From positions 1 through 26,108 of the forward strand of contig CAYWHY010000018.1 of the NCBI GenBank assembly GCA_964458255.1: a stretch of DNA of 26,108 bases, in the 5' to 3' direction. Every line of letters begins with the position of its first letter. Position 1 is the first letter of the stretch. The notes below the pieces were generated by a model. That model did no database searches. It was not told the origin of the DNA and was given only the letters and a program-made list of their open reading frames with translations. This document shows, piece by piece, positions 7,814 through 16,142 of this stretch. Origin of the DNA: Suilimivivens sp964458255 (GTDB taxonomy: Bacteria; Bacillota; Clostridia; Lachnospirales; Lachnospiraceae). A program made the translations under genes and the position numbers.

Positions 7814-8614
7814 TTATGCATGTGCAACAATTGATTTTCTGGGGCATTTTTCCACACACACACCACAGCCTTCACATTTATCATAATCAATGGTGGCGTT
7901 AAAATTCTCAATCACAATAGCATCCTGCGGGCAATTTTTTTTGCAAAGCTGACATCCGATACAACTCACATCACAGCCCTTCATGGCAATCGGTCCTTTA
8001 TCCTCCGACATACATGCAACAACATATTTTGCATCATATGGGATTAAACTGATTAAGTTTTTCGGACATACCTCTATACATTTTCCACAGGCTTTACATG
8101 CTTCCTTATCAACCACCGCCACACCGTTTACAATATGAATCGCATCAAAAGGACATGCCTTCACACAACTTCCATATCCGAGGCAACCATAGTTACAGGT
8201 TTTAGAACCACCATTTGGTACAAAGGAGAGCATACGGCAATCTTCAATACCGTGATATTCGTAATCCAGCGTTGTCTTGTCACAATCCCCCCGGCATTGG
8301 ACAAAAGCAACCATCCTCTCAGACTCTTCTGCCTCTACACCCATAATCCCGGCTATCTGCTTTCCAACAATCTCGCCACCTACCGGACAGGCATTAACGG
8401 GTGCCTCGCCTTTTGCAATAGCTGCCGCCAGACCGCTGCAACCGGGGAAACCGCAACCGCCGCAATTATTACCGGGGAGCGATGCAAGTACCGCTTCTTC
8501 TCTTTCATCCACTTCAACTTTAAATTTGATGGCCGCAACACCTAGAAACAGACCAATAAAAAGCCCTACACCGCCTACTACAACAACAGCCATTATAATT
8601 CCTGTCATATTCAT
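7814..8614 (-). CDS. rnfB: Rnf complex subunit B, multi-cluster ferredoxin subunit
   Basis: Electron-entry subunit of the ferredoxin:NAD+ oxidoreductase (Rnf) complex, 266 residues. One N-terminal membrane helix (about 5-28) is followed by the RnfB Fe-S motif NNCGGCGFPGC with a later ACPVGG. The C-terminal ferredoxin region has several cysteine groups: an irregular CNYGCLGYGSCVKACP, CKACGKCIEVCP, CIGCQLCKKNCP and CEGCGVCVEKCP. It receives electrons from reduced ferredoxin on the cytoplasmic face. The ATG at 8614 is preferred over the GTG at 8623 because AGGAGG abuts that GTG but sits eight bases before the ATG. The rnfA stop lies 12 bp upstream. It is the last rnf gene and is followed by the Fe-S aldo/keto reductase. 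Confidence 0.96.
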   Translation of the reverse strand: MNMTGIIMAVVVVGGVGLFIGLFLGVAAIKFKVEVDEREEAVLASLPGNNCGGCGFPGCSGLAAAIAKGEAPVNACPVGGEIVGKQIAGIMGVEAEESERMVAFVQCRGDCDKTTLDYEYHGIEDCRMLSFVPNGGSKTCNYGCLGYGSCVKACPFDAIHIVNGVAVVDKEACKACGKCIEVCPKNLISLIPYDAKYVVACMSEDKGPIAMKGCDVSCIGCQLCKKNCPQDAIVIENFNATIDYDKCEGCGVCVEKCPRKSIVAHA

Positions 8615-8626
8615 GCTTTGCACCTC

Positions 8627-9205
8627 CTAAAGAAGTCCTGAAAAGCCACAAAAAGCAATTGCCATAAGTCCCGCCGTAATCAGCACGATAGGCATTCCTC
8701 TAAATGACTCCGGAATATCATTGTATTCCATTTTTTCCCTGATACCGGCAAGAATTACAATCGATATGGTAAAACCTACAGAAGTTGCAAATCCATTTAC
8801 AACACCGGCCAGAATCCCATAATTTTTCTGTACATTGGTCAGCGCTACACCAAGTACCGCACAGTTGGTGGTAATTAAAGGAAGATACACACCAAGTGCC
8901 TGATACAATGATTTCATAAATTTCTTTAAAAACATCTCCACAAACTGCACCAATGCCGCAATTACCAGAATAAATACAATCGTCTGTAAGTATGTCAAAT
9001 CAAAGGGAACAAGAATATACCGATAAATCACTCCCGCTACTGCCGATGCCAGCGTAATTACAAAAATAACTGCTGTTCCCATACCTGCCGCTGTATTGGT
9101 TTTTTTGGAAACACCAAGAAACGGACACAATCCCAAAAACTGACTGAGGACTACATTATTTACCAAAGAGGATGAAATGAGTATAACCAAAAGTTCTTTA
9201 ACCAT
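8627..9205 (-). CDS. rnfA: Rnf complex subunit A, integral membrane
   Basis: Six-helix membrane subunit of the Rnf complex, 192 residues, the usual length. It pairs with RnfE to hold a membrane-embedded [2Fe-2S] cluster through paired cysteines. The matching residues here are Cys27 (GLCPFLG) and Cys115 (TTNCAVLG). The opening MVKELLVILISSSLVNNVVLSQ is typical. It overlaps the end of rnfE by 8 bp, and AGGAGG lies inside the rnfE end, so the two are probably translationally coupled. The cluster role is taken from published Rnf structures, not from this sequence. Confidence 0.96.
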   Translation of the reverse strand: MVKELLVILISSSLVNNVVLSQFLGLCPFLGVSKKTNTAAGMGTAVIFVITLASAVAGVIYRYILVPFDLTYLQTIVFILVIAALVQFVEMFLKKFMKSLYQALGVYLPLITTNCAVLGVALTNVQKNYGILAGVVNGFATSVGFTISIVILAGIREKMEYNDIPESFRGMPIVLITAGLMAIAFCGFSGLL

Positions 9206-9983
9206 GTTCTTCTTCCTCCTTCTTTGTTTCTTCTTTTATTTCTTCTGCCGTTGTTTCTCTCTTTACTTCTTCGTGTCTTTCTTCTGATGCTCCGCAAATG
9301 CGTCTGCCACAACCTTTATCGCCACAATTCATACAGTCTTCTCCGCAGCCGGAACCAATCTTGGACATATCCTTCCCTTTCTTTTCTCCGGCGATTTTGA
9401 TTTTGTTCTGAATGGCAGTCAGTGCCGCCAGCACAAAAAATGCACCGGGTGCCAATACAAAAATACTACAGGGCACATAGCTTTCCGGCATGATTGCATA
9501 ACCGAACAATTCGCCGGCACCCAGTATTTCTCTGATTGAACCGATAATGGTAAGTGCCATGGTAAATCCAAGTCCCATACCGATTCCATCAAACAGGGAA
9601 GAAATCACGTCATTCTTGGATGCATAAGCTTCCGCACGGCCAAGAATAATACAGTTAACAACTATCAACGGAATATATAATCCAAGTGCATCATACAAAA
9701 AGGGAATATATGCTTTAAGCAAGAGTTCCACTACTGTAACAAAAGAAGCAATTACTACGATAAATGCAGGAATTCTTACTTTGTCCGGAATGATATTTCT
9801 AAGGAGCGAGATAAACATATTACTCATGGCAAGCACCACCATGGTAGTAAGTCCCATACCAAGACCATTTATCGCCGATGTGGTAACCGCTAGTGTAGGG
9901 CACATACCTAACATAAGTACAAAGGTAGGATTTTCACTGATAATACCGTTTTTCAAACGTTCCAATATATTATTTTGTTTCAT
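9198..9983 (-). CDS. rnfE: Rnf complex subunit E with five-cysteine C-terminal tail
   Basis: Integral membrane partner of RnfA, 261 residues with about six helices in residues 15-195. The conserved cysteines are Cys28 (GMCPTLAV) and Cys111 (VVNCIILG). Beyond the membrane domain there is an extra 60-residue tail. It holds C213-x3-C217-x2-C220-x4-C225-x4-C230, followed by a highly charged Glu/Lys-rich end (about 235-260). Ordinary RnfE proteins are close to 200-230 residues and end soon after the last helix, so this tail is unusual and could bind metal or a cluster. The ATG at 9983 is chosen over the upstream GTG because AGGAGG is eight bases before it. It overlaps rnfG by 14 bp and rnfA by 8 bp. 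Confidence 0.95.
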   Translation of the reverse strand: MKQNNILERLKNGIISENPTFVLMLGMCPTLAVTTSAINGLGMGLTTMVVLAMSNMFISLLRNIIPDKVRIPAFIVVIASFVTVVELLLKAYIPFLYDALGLYIPLIVVNCIILGRAEAYASKNDVISSLFDGIGMGLGFTMALTIIGSIREILGAGELFGYAIMPESYVPCSIFVLAPGAFFVLAALTAIQNKIKIAGEKKGKDMSKIGSGCGEDCMNCGDKGCGRRICGASEERHEEVKRETTAEEIKEETKKEEEEHG

Positions 9984-10593
9984 TACCACTACCTCCTAAC
10001 TCTGTCTGGAAATAGTAAAGTCCACCATTTACCGCTGTAACCAGAGCATCCGTGGTAACAGTTGCTCCACTGATTGCATCAATCTGACTGTCCATGGTAG
10101 AACCGCTCTTAGTATAAGTAAAGTTTGTCACCTGTTTATTGGCAAACTGCGGTTTTAATATATCCTCCGCCTTCATACCAAGACCTGCCGTTTCTGAAAT
10201 AGACAGAATAGCAATACCATTTACCGTTCCATCTAACCTGACTCCCATCGTAAAAGCAATATCTCCGCCATATCCTGCATGAGTAGTTACCGGAATTACA
10301 TATCCGAGGAGATTGCCGGCTTCATCAGTTGCCGCCAGTGTGTGTCCTATATCAACAGCTTCATATCCTGCTTCTGTCCATGCCATCTCATATTCAGGTC
10401 CCTCGGGCACAGCAAGCTCCAGCATTTCAAATTTAGCTGCATCCGGAAATACCTCTTTATAAGCTTCCTGTGCTGTTTTCTCTTGTGTAGCCGCAATAGG
10501 CTCCTTTGTAATCTGGTAAACAAATCCTAAAATGAGTCCGGAGCAAAGTGTTATTACAAATAAAATTGCCGCATCTTTTATCATATTTTTCAT
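9970..10593 (-). CDS. rnfG: Rnf complex subunit G, covalent FMN carrier
   Basis: Flavin-carrying subunit of the Rnf complex, 207 residues, anchored by one N-terminal helix (about 8-26) with the rest outside the membrane. The flavinylation motif DAISGATVTT is present, with Thr178 as the expected FMN attachment site, and GYGGDIAFTMGV is typical of the FMN-binding domain. The start ATG at 10593 follows AGGAGGGG by seven bases and overlaps the rnfD stop by 4 bp (ATGA), which indicates translational coupling. Attachment of FMN requires ApbE, which is encoded at 5743-6810. Confidence 0.96.
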   Translation of the reverse strand: MKNMIKDAAILFVITLCSGLILGFVYQITKEPIAATQEKTAQEAYKEVFPDAAKFEMLELAVPEGPEYEMAWTEAGYEAVDIGHTLAATDEAGNLLGYVIPVTTHAGYGGDIAFTMGVRLDGTVNGIAILSISETAGLGMKAEDILKPQFANKQVTNFTYTKSGSTMDSQIDAISGATVTTDALVTAVNGGLYYFQTELGGSGNETK

Positions 10594-11522
10594 GCTTTTT
10601 CCCCTCCTTTTCCGAAGGCTTTGGGAAGTGTTATCTTTTCAATCAACGGCACAAGTAAATTACCAATAATAATTGCATAAGACACGCCTTCTGCGGAAGG
10701 TCCGAATATCCTGAAAATACCGGTAAGGATGCCCAGTATAATACCATATAAGTACTGTCCTTTTTTGGTAACAGGCCTTGTCACATAATCCGTTGCCATA
10801 AAGAAAGCTCCCAGCATCAGACCGCCGCCTGCCAAATGTGCACTGATAAAGACAGGGTCAAAACCATGTCCGCCAAACAGAACCATAAATATAACAAAGC
10901 TTACTATATAACTTCCGGGAATTTTAAGGTCAATAATGCCAAACAAAATCAATATACAGGCACCTGCTACAATAGCAATCATGGAAGTTTCACCAATAGT
11001 TCCGCCGGTACGTCCGATTACCATATCTAAAATGTTTACACTCTCACCCGCTTTTAAAGAAGCAAGGGGTGTTGCACCCGTATAGGCATCGCAATCAAAG
11101 TTGCACATAATGGAAGTATAGGAAATCAGCAGAAAACATCTTGCTCCCAGTGCCGGATTCATGAAATTCTGTCCCAAACCGCCAAATAACATTTTCACTA
11201 TCAATATGGCAAAAACACCGCCGATTACACCAATCCACCAAGGAGCCGACGGAGGTAAATTAAGTGCCAGCAAAAGTCCCGTTACCACCGCAGAAAAATC
11301 TCCGACGGTTATGGGTTTGCGCATAGCCTTCTCATAGATAAACTCTGTAAGAATGGTGGAAGCTACCGTTATCCAAATCAGTATCAGTGCATCCTCTCCA
11401 AAATTATAAATACCAAAGCCGGCAGCAGGAAGCAAAGCAATTACTACTGCCAGCATAATATTACTCGTGGTAACCTTGGATCTGATATGTGGATTAGATG
11501 ACACCTTCATCAAATCACTCAT
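10590..11522 (-). CDS. rnfD: Rnf complex subunit D, membrane flavoprotein
   Basis: Membrane subunit of the Rnf complex related to NqrB, 310 residues with about eight to nine hydrophobic helices. It carries a second flavinylation motif, DAYTGATPLA, with Thr151 as the expected FMN-linked residue. NPALGARCF (122-130) and GGHGFDPVF are also typical. It is thought to form part of the ion path. A clear AGGAGG lies before the ATG at 11522, 12 bp after rnfC. It overlaps rnfG by 4 bp. Confidence 0.96.
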   Translation of the reverse strand: MSDLMKVSSNPHIRSKVTTSNIMLAVVIALLPAAGFGIYNFGEDALILIWITVASTILTEFIYEKAMRKPITVGDFSAVVTGLLLALNLPPSAPWWIGVIGGVFAILIVKMLFGGLGQNFMNPALGARCFLLISYTSIMCNFDCDAYTGATPLASLKAGESVNILDMVIGRTGGTIGETSMIAIVAGACILILFGIIDLKIPGSYIVSFVIFMVLFGGHGFDPVFISAHLAGGGLMLGAFFMATDYVTRPVTKKGQYLYGIILGILTGIFRIFGPSAEGVSYAIIIGNLLVPLIEKITLPKAFGKGGEKA

Positions 11523-11534
11523 TACTTTTTCCTC

Positions 11535-12851
11535 CTACTTTTTCATATTTGCAAGATGCATCTTTCGCATGGATTTAATTACCTGCGTAAGCGGTCTCTT
11601 TGCAGGGCAGACATAGCTACAGCAGCCACATTCGCAGCATTCCATACCATTGTTCTTTACAAAGGCCTCTTCCTCATAATGCTCTGCATATTCTGCCAGT
11701 TTACTCGGAACGATTCTTCCCGGACATGCCTCCACGCATCTGCCGCAATTAATACACGCCGTCTGTTCCATGGAGGAAACATCATCCCGGCTCAGACAAA
11801 GAAGTGCCGAAGAGGTTTTGGTCGTCGGCACGTCCAAATCAAAGATACCAAATCCCATCATCGGACCGCCTGAAATGATTTTGACCGGTTTTACTTTGAA
11901 GCCTCCTGCCTCTTCCACAAGCTCCCGATAATTAGTGCCAATTCGGACTCTTAAATTACATGGTTCAGCAATGGCATCTCCCGTAACCGTTACAATACGA
12001 TACATCAAAGGTCTTCCCTCTGTCACTGCATTGTATACAGCAATAATGGTATCCACATTATTTACCACGCAACCCGCTTCCGCAGGAAGCATAGATGAAT
12101 TTATGGCTCTACCGGTAGTGGCATAAATCAAATGACGTTCAGAGCCTTGCGGGTACTTAGTCTTTAATGCTTTAACAACAATTTTGGGTTCATCCTTTGT
12201 CAATTTCTTTAGCAATTCAATGCAATCCGGCTTGTTATCTTCCACAGCCAAAATGCCTCTTGCATTAACAAACAGACTTAGGACAATCTTAAGACCGTTG
12301 ATAAGCTTTTCAGGTTCTTCTAACATTTTTCTGTAGTCTGAAGTCAGATAAGGTTCACATTCTGCCCCGTTAACAATTACATATTCTATTTTTTCGGGCT
12401 CATTAGGAGAAAGTTTAATAAATGTAGGAAATCCGGCACCTCCCATACCGACAATACCTGCTTCCTTAATCAAATGAATTATCTCTTCTCCGGTAAGTTC
12501 TTCAAGCGGTTTCACCACAGGCCACTCAACTTCCTCATAAATCCCGTCATTTTCAACAACAATACTCATCACTTTATCGCCCGTCACCACGCGTCTTGGT
12601 TCAATAGCTTTTACTGTTCCAGAAACGGTTGCATAAACAGGCGACGAAACACCTCCGGCTGCCTCTGCAATTTTTTGCCCGACTAATACTTTGTCCCCTT
12701 TTTTAACAATAGCAACCGCCGGTGCACCGATATGTTGCGAAAGCGGGTACACCAGTTCACCCTTTGGAAGGACATCTTTTATCGGTTTATCCTTCGATAA
12801 ATCCTTGCCATCATGAGGATGAATTCCTCCAATAAAAGTTAATTTTGCCAT
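11535..12851 (-). CDS. rnfC: Rnf complex subunit C, NADH/FMN and Fe-S subunit
   Basis: Soluble peripheral subunit where NAD+ is reduced, 438 residues, typical of the short RnfC form without the long repeat tail of gamma-proteobacteria. The nucleotide/FMN region contains GIVGMGGAGFPT (132-143) and NGAECEPYLT (161-170), as in NuoF-type proteins. Two ferredoxin motifs follow: C366-x2-C369-x2-C372-x3-C376P and C405-x2-C408-x2-C411-x3-C415P. It is the first gene of the rnfCDGEAB operon. GAAGGAG lies just before the ATG at 12851, and the operon promoter must lie in the 165-bp gap before the divergent exonuclease gene. Confidence 0.96.
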   Translation of the reverse strand: MAKLTFIGGIHPHDGKDLSKDKPIKDVLPKGELVYPLSQHIGAPAVAIVKKGDKVLVGQKIAEAAGGVSSPVYATVSGTVKAIEPRRVVTGDKVMSIVVENDGIYEEVEWPVVKPLEELTGEEIIHLIKEAGIVGMGGAGFPTFIKLSPNEPEKIEYVIVNGAECEPYLTSDYRKMLEEPEKLINGLKIVLSLFVNARGILAVEDNKPDCIELLKKLTKDEPKIVVKALKTKYPQGSERHLIYATTGRAINSSMLPAEAGCVVNNVDTIIAVYNAVTEGRPLMYRIVTVTGDAIAEPCNLRVRIGTNYRELVEEAGGFKVKPVKIISGGPMMGFGIFDLDVPTTKTSSALLCLSRDDVSSMEQTACINCGRCVEACPGRIVPSKLAEYAEHYEEEAFVKNNGMECCECGCCSYVCPAKRPLTQVIKSMRKMHLANMKK

Positions 12852-13016
12852 CTTACTCCTTCTTTCCGCATAATAATCTGTATGAATATTTCACCTCTTG
12901 TATTAAATATACTATTTTTTTGTCGAAAATACTACTCTATTTTCCAAAAATGTGCTAAACTTATGTAGAGTTATCATATAACTGTTTCAAAAGTCAAAAT
13001 TGTGTTTGGAGGTATT
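12852..13016. promoter_or_regulatory. Divergent promoter region of the Rnf operon and yprB-like gene
   Basis: A leftward promoter candidate is TTGACT (12992-12997), a 16-base spacer and GATAAC (12970-12975) on the minus strand, which would give a leader of about 110 bases before rnfC. A closer but weaker alternative is TCGACA with TAATAC around 12903-12930. A perfect hyphenated palindrome AGTTAT-CAT-ATAACT (12969-12983) overlaps the first candidate's -10, so a repressor bound there could block Rnf transcription. The assignment is tentative, because no regulator is known and AT-rich DNA gives false matches. Confidence 0.4.
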
Positions 13017-14120
13017 ATGAAGACAGAAGAAATAATTTTAAATAACTTTAATTTAAAATATCCCTTGGAAAACCTGGCTCCTTTAGATCAGGTTCTTTTC
13101 CTGGATATAGAAACCACCGGTTTTGCTGCTTCCGCTTCCCAGCTCTACTTAATTGGCTGTGCTTTTTATCAGGAAGGAAACTGGCAGATTAAGCAGTGGT
13201 TTGCACAGTCTCCCGAGGAAGAGCCCGAACTGCTGAAGTCCTTCTTTTCTTTTGCCGAAAATTTTTCTTACCTGATACACTTCAACGGGAACACCTTTGA
13301 TTTACCTTACTTAAAGCAGAAGATTGCAGACTTTGATCTTCCGTATCATTTTGATAATTTTGAAGGCATAGATATATACAGGAGAATATCCCCTTACAAA
13401 AACTTCCTGAAGCTTCCGAACTGCAAGCAGAAAACAATTGAATATTTTCTTAATATTGCAAGAGAGGATACTTACAGCGGAGGAGATTTAATCAACGTAT
13501 ACAACGACTATCTTACATCCCATGATTTTAATTTATATCATATCCTGATTTCACACAACTCAGATGATATAAAGGGTATGTTGGAAATCCTTCCCATTTT
13601 GGCCTACTATGATTTATTTAATGATGCCATCAAGGCTCGCAAGGTTCAGGCTAATTACTACAACGATATTCATGGCATCCCAAGGAAAGAACTGCTTATG
13701 CAGTTAACATTATCTTCTCCTCTCCCCATTCCCGTTACCGCTATGGCACAGGGTTGTCACTTTAAGGGGGAAGGGCAGGAATGTACTTTAATCATTCCCA
13801 TTTATGAAGAGGAATTAAAATACTATTATGCCAATTATAAAGACTATTACTATCTTCCCACAGAAGATACTGCCATGCACAAATCCATTGCTTCTTTTGT
13901 GGACAAAGAATACCGCGAGCAGGCAACTGCATCCACCTGCTATACCCGTAAATTTTCCAGTTACCTTCCTCAGTGGGATATCTTAGTCGAGCCATTCTTC
14001 AAGCGTGAATATAAGACAAGTGAATTATTCTTTGAATTAACAGACGAAGTTAAAAAGAACAGGCAGTTGTTTTCCGATTATGCTGCCCATATATTGAATA
14101 TCATGGCTGTACAGCCGTAA
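13017..14120 (+). CDS. YprB-like RNase H-fold 3'-5' exonuclease
   Basis: Predicted DEDD-type nuclease with the ribonuclease H-like fold of the YprB family, 367 residues. Four acidic positions are visible: Asp30 and Glu32 in FLDIETTG, Asp95 in HFNGNTFDLPYL, and Asp184 in the HNSDDIKGM motif, with His180 as in DEDDh enzymes. The remainder, from about residue 215, is unrecognised and rich in tyrosine. YprB proteins are often encoded next to a DEAD-box helicase (YprA), which is absent here. TTTGGAGGT lies just before the ATG at 13017; a GTG at 13002 would place that ribosome site inside the gene. It ends at a terminator shared with cheR. The substrate (DNA or RNA) is unknown. Confidence 0.85.
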   Translation: MKTEEIILNNFNLKYPLENLAPLDQVLFLDIETTGFAASASQLYLIGCAFYQEGNWQIKQWFAQSPEEEPELLKSFFSFAENFSYLIHFNGNTFDLPYLKQKIADFDLPYHFDNFEGIDIYRRISPYKNFLKLPNCKQKTIEYFLNIAREDTYSGGDLINVYNDYLTSHDFNLYHILISHNSDDIKGMLEILPILAYYDLFNDAIKARKVQANYYNDIHGIPRKELLMQLTLSSPLPIPVTAMAQGCHFKGEGQECTLIIPIYEEELKYYYANYKDYYYLPTEDTAMHKSIASFVDKEYREQATASTCYTRKFSSYLPQWDILVEPFFKREYKTSELFFELTDEVKKNRQLFSDYAAHILNIMAVQP

Positions 14121-14130
14121 AACTATAGCA

Positions 14131-14162
14131 AAAAGAGGCATCCTTTTTAGGATACCTCTTTT
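14131..14162. terminator. Bidirectional terminator between exonuclease and cheR
   Basis: The arms AAAAGAGGCATCC (14131-14143) and GGATACCTCTTTT (14150-14162) pair with one mismatch around a TTTTTA loop. T-rich runs occur on both exits, so it can stop transcription from both convergent genes. Confidence 0.85.
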
Positions 14163-14167
14163 ATAAA

Positions 14168-14953
14168 TTATTTTATAACAGGTCTTTCATAGTAAAACGA
14201 ACTTTTGCGATCATACCCCATATCTCTATGATTGATAATCTGTTCTGTACTTCCGATAAACAACATGCCTCCCGGTGTAAGTGAATTATAAAACTTACGA
14301 AAGACATCATTTTTAGCTTCTTCCGTAAAATAAATCAAAACATTACGGCAAACTATCATATGATAACCAAACGGATAATTATTCTCCAGCAGGTTGTGTT
14401 CCTTAAATTCTACTCTCGCCCTGATATCTTCTGATATCTGGTAAGAAAGCCCCACCTTTGTAAAATACTTTTTCTTTAAATCTTCCGGAACGGCTAAGAT
14501 ACTCTTCTCATTATATAGACCAACTTTAGCTTTCGCAATTACCTGCTTATCTAAATCAGTAGCCGTCACATGAATCATATTAAGCGGAATATGCCTTGAC
14601 AATGCCATAACCAACGAATAGGGTTCATCACCTGTTGAGCAAGCTGCACTCCATACTTTCAAAGTTTTACCAAACCTACCAATCAGTTCCGGAATAATAT
14701 CCCGTTCCATAACCTGCCACTGTTCCGGATTTCTGTAAAACTCTGAAACATTAATGGTCAGATAGGTAACAAATTCTTCAAACATTCTTTTGTTTGTTTT
14801 TAAAGCATCAACATATTCTTCATATCCTTTGTAGCCATGCTTGGCAATTAAAGAATCAATTCGTCTTTTCATCTGACGTTCCTTATATGAATTTAAATCA
14901 ATTTTTGTCATTTGAAAAACCGCATCTTTAAATTTCTCATAATCATATAGCAT
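14168..14953 (-). CDS. cheR: CheR-type chemoreceptor glutamate methyltransferase
   Basis: Predicted SAM-dependent methyltransferase that methylates glutamates on chemotaxis receptors, 261 residues. The all-alpha N-domain (about 1-75) ends in YLTINVSEFYRNP. The SAM site is KVWSAACSTGDEPYSL (99-114), followed by TATDLDKQV and the CRNVLIYF signature. The ATG at 14953 gives the usual CheR opening; the weak ribosome-like site GGGTGG lies upstream. The ATG at 15013 would overlap rpsA and add residues unlike the family. It follows rpsA by 34 bp and is the last gene of the series. No other chemotaxis gene is present in the window, so it is an orphan here. Confidence 0.93.
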   Translation of the reverse strand: MLYDYEKFKDAVFQMTKIDLNSYKERQMKRRIDSLIAKHGYKGYEEYVDALKTNKRMFEEFVTYLTINVSEFYRNPEQWQVMERDIIPELIGRFGKTLKVWSAACSTGDEPYSLVMALSRHIPLNMIHVTATDLDKQVIAKAKVGLYNEKSILAVPEDLKKKYFTKVGLSYQISEDIRARVEFKEHNLLENNYPFGYHMIVCRNVLIYFTEEAKNDVFRKFYNSLTPGGMLFIGSTEQIINHRDMGYDRKSSFYYERPVIK

Positions 14954-14987
14954 GGCATACCACCCGGAATCCAGTATTATATATACC

Positions 14988-16142
14988 TTATTCTTCTGAA
15001 GCTTCTTCTGCAATCATTGCATCAATATCAACAGATACCACATCTGCATCATCTGCCGGTGTTTCCTCCGCAGATGATTCTGCAGGTTCAGGAGCATACA
15101 AAGCTTTAATACTTAAGCTGATTTTCTTATCAGCCTCATTAAAGTCAACTACTTTCGCTGTTACTTCATCGCCAACCTTTAATACATCAGCAGGCTTTTC
15201 AATATGTTCCTTGGAAATCTGTGAAACATGAAGTAATGCATCCACACCCGTTTCCAGCTCCACAAATGCACCAAAATCAGTCATTCTTGCAACTTTACCT
15301 GTTACTTCCTTACCAACTGCATATTTAACCGCTGCATCCTTCCATGGATTGGCATCTTCAAACTTAAGACTTAAAGCAATCTTATTTCCAGTAATTTCTT
15401 TAATAAATGCTTTTACCTGATCTCCTACTTTAAACACCTTTTTAGGATTTTCAACACGTCCCCATGACATTTCAGAAATATGAAGAAGTCCGTCTGCACC
15501 GCCTATATCAACAAATGCGCCGAAATCTGTTACATTCTTAACGGTTCCTTCTACCAAATCACCAACTTTAATGCTTTCAAAAAGCTTTTTCTGTATTTCA
15601 CTCTTTTCTGCCACCAGCAACTGCTTACGGTCACCGATATATCTTCTTCTCTTAGGATTATATTCACTGATAACAAACTGAATTTCTGTTCCCGCATACT
15701 TAGTTAAATCTTTTTCATATACATCCGAAACAAGGCTTGCCGGAATAAAAATTCTAACCTCATCCACAACAACACTCAAACCGCCGTTTAATACCTGAGC
15801 AACTTTTGCAGTAAGAACCTCTTTATTGTTATATGCTTCTTCTATTCTCTTGTTGCCTCTGTCAGCAGCCAGTCTCTTATATGTTAAGAGAACCTGTCCT
15901 TCCCCGTCGTTTACCTTAAGAACTTTCACTTCCATGGTATCACCCGGCTTAGCTACTGTGGTCAAATCCACATTAGGTTCATTGGTATATTCATTTCTTG
16001 TCAAAATACCGTCCGACTTATAACCGATATTAAGGATAATTTCTTCAGGCTTAACATCAATGACTGTACCTTCCACTACCTCTCCTGTATGTATTGTCTT
16101 TAATGATTCTTCCAACATTTGTTCAAAAGTTAATTCTGACAT
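14988..16142 (-). CDS. rpsA: Ribosomal protein S1 homologue, four S1 domains
   Basis: RNA-binding protein of 384 residues made of four S1 (OB-fold) repeats at about 20-90, 106-175, 193-262 and 277-347, with an acidic tail. The third and fourth repeats carry the strongest signatures (NVTDFGAFVDIGGADGLLHISE and MTDFGAFVELETGVDALLHVSQ, each written here as a short excerpt of the fold). Firmicutes S1 homologues have four repeats rather than six, and this length agrees. AGGAGG lies within the end of ispH, and the two genes overlap by 20 bp in different frames, so translation is likely coupled. Confidence 0.93.
   Translation of the reverse strand: MSELTFEQMLEESLKTIHTGEVVEGTVIDVKPEEIILNIGYKSDGILTRNEYTNEPNVDLTTVAKPGDTMEVKVLKVNDGEGQVLLTYKRLAADRGNKRIEEAYNNKEVLTAKVAQVLNGGLSVVVDEVRIFIPASLVSDVYEKDLTKYAGTEIQFVISEYNPKRRRYIGDRKQLLVAEKSEIQKKLFESIKVGDLVEGTVKNVTDFGAFVDIGGADGLLHISEMSWGRVENPKKVFKVGDQVKAFIKEITGNKIALSLKFEDANPWKDAAVKYAVGKEVTGKVARMTDFGAFVELETGVDALLHVSQISKEHIEKPADVLKVGDEVTAKVVDFNEADKKISLSIKALYAPEPAESSAEETPADDADVVSVDIDAMIAEEASEE

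Noticed and set aside
8135..8545. Open frame opposite rnfB
   Set aside because: It is a shadow of the cysteine-rich rnfB reading frame, with no start signal.
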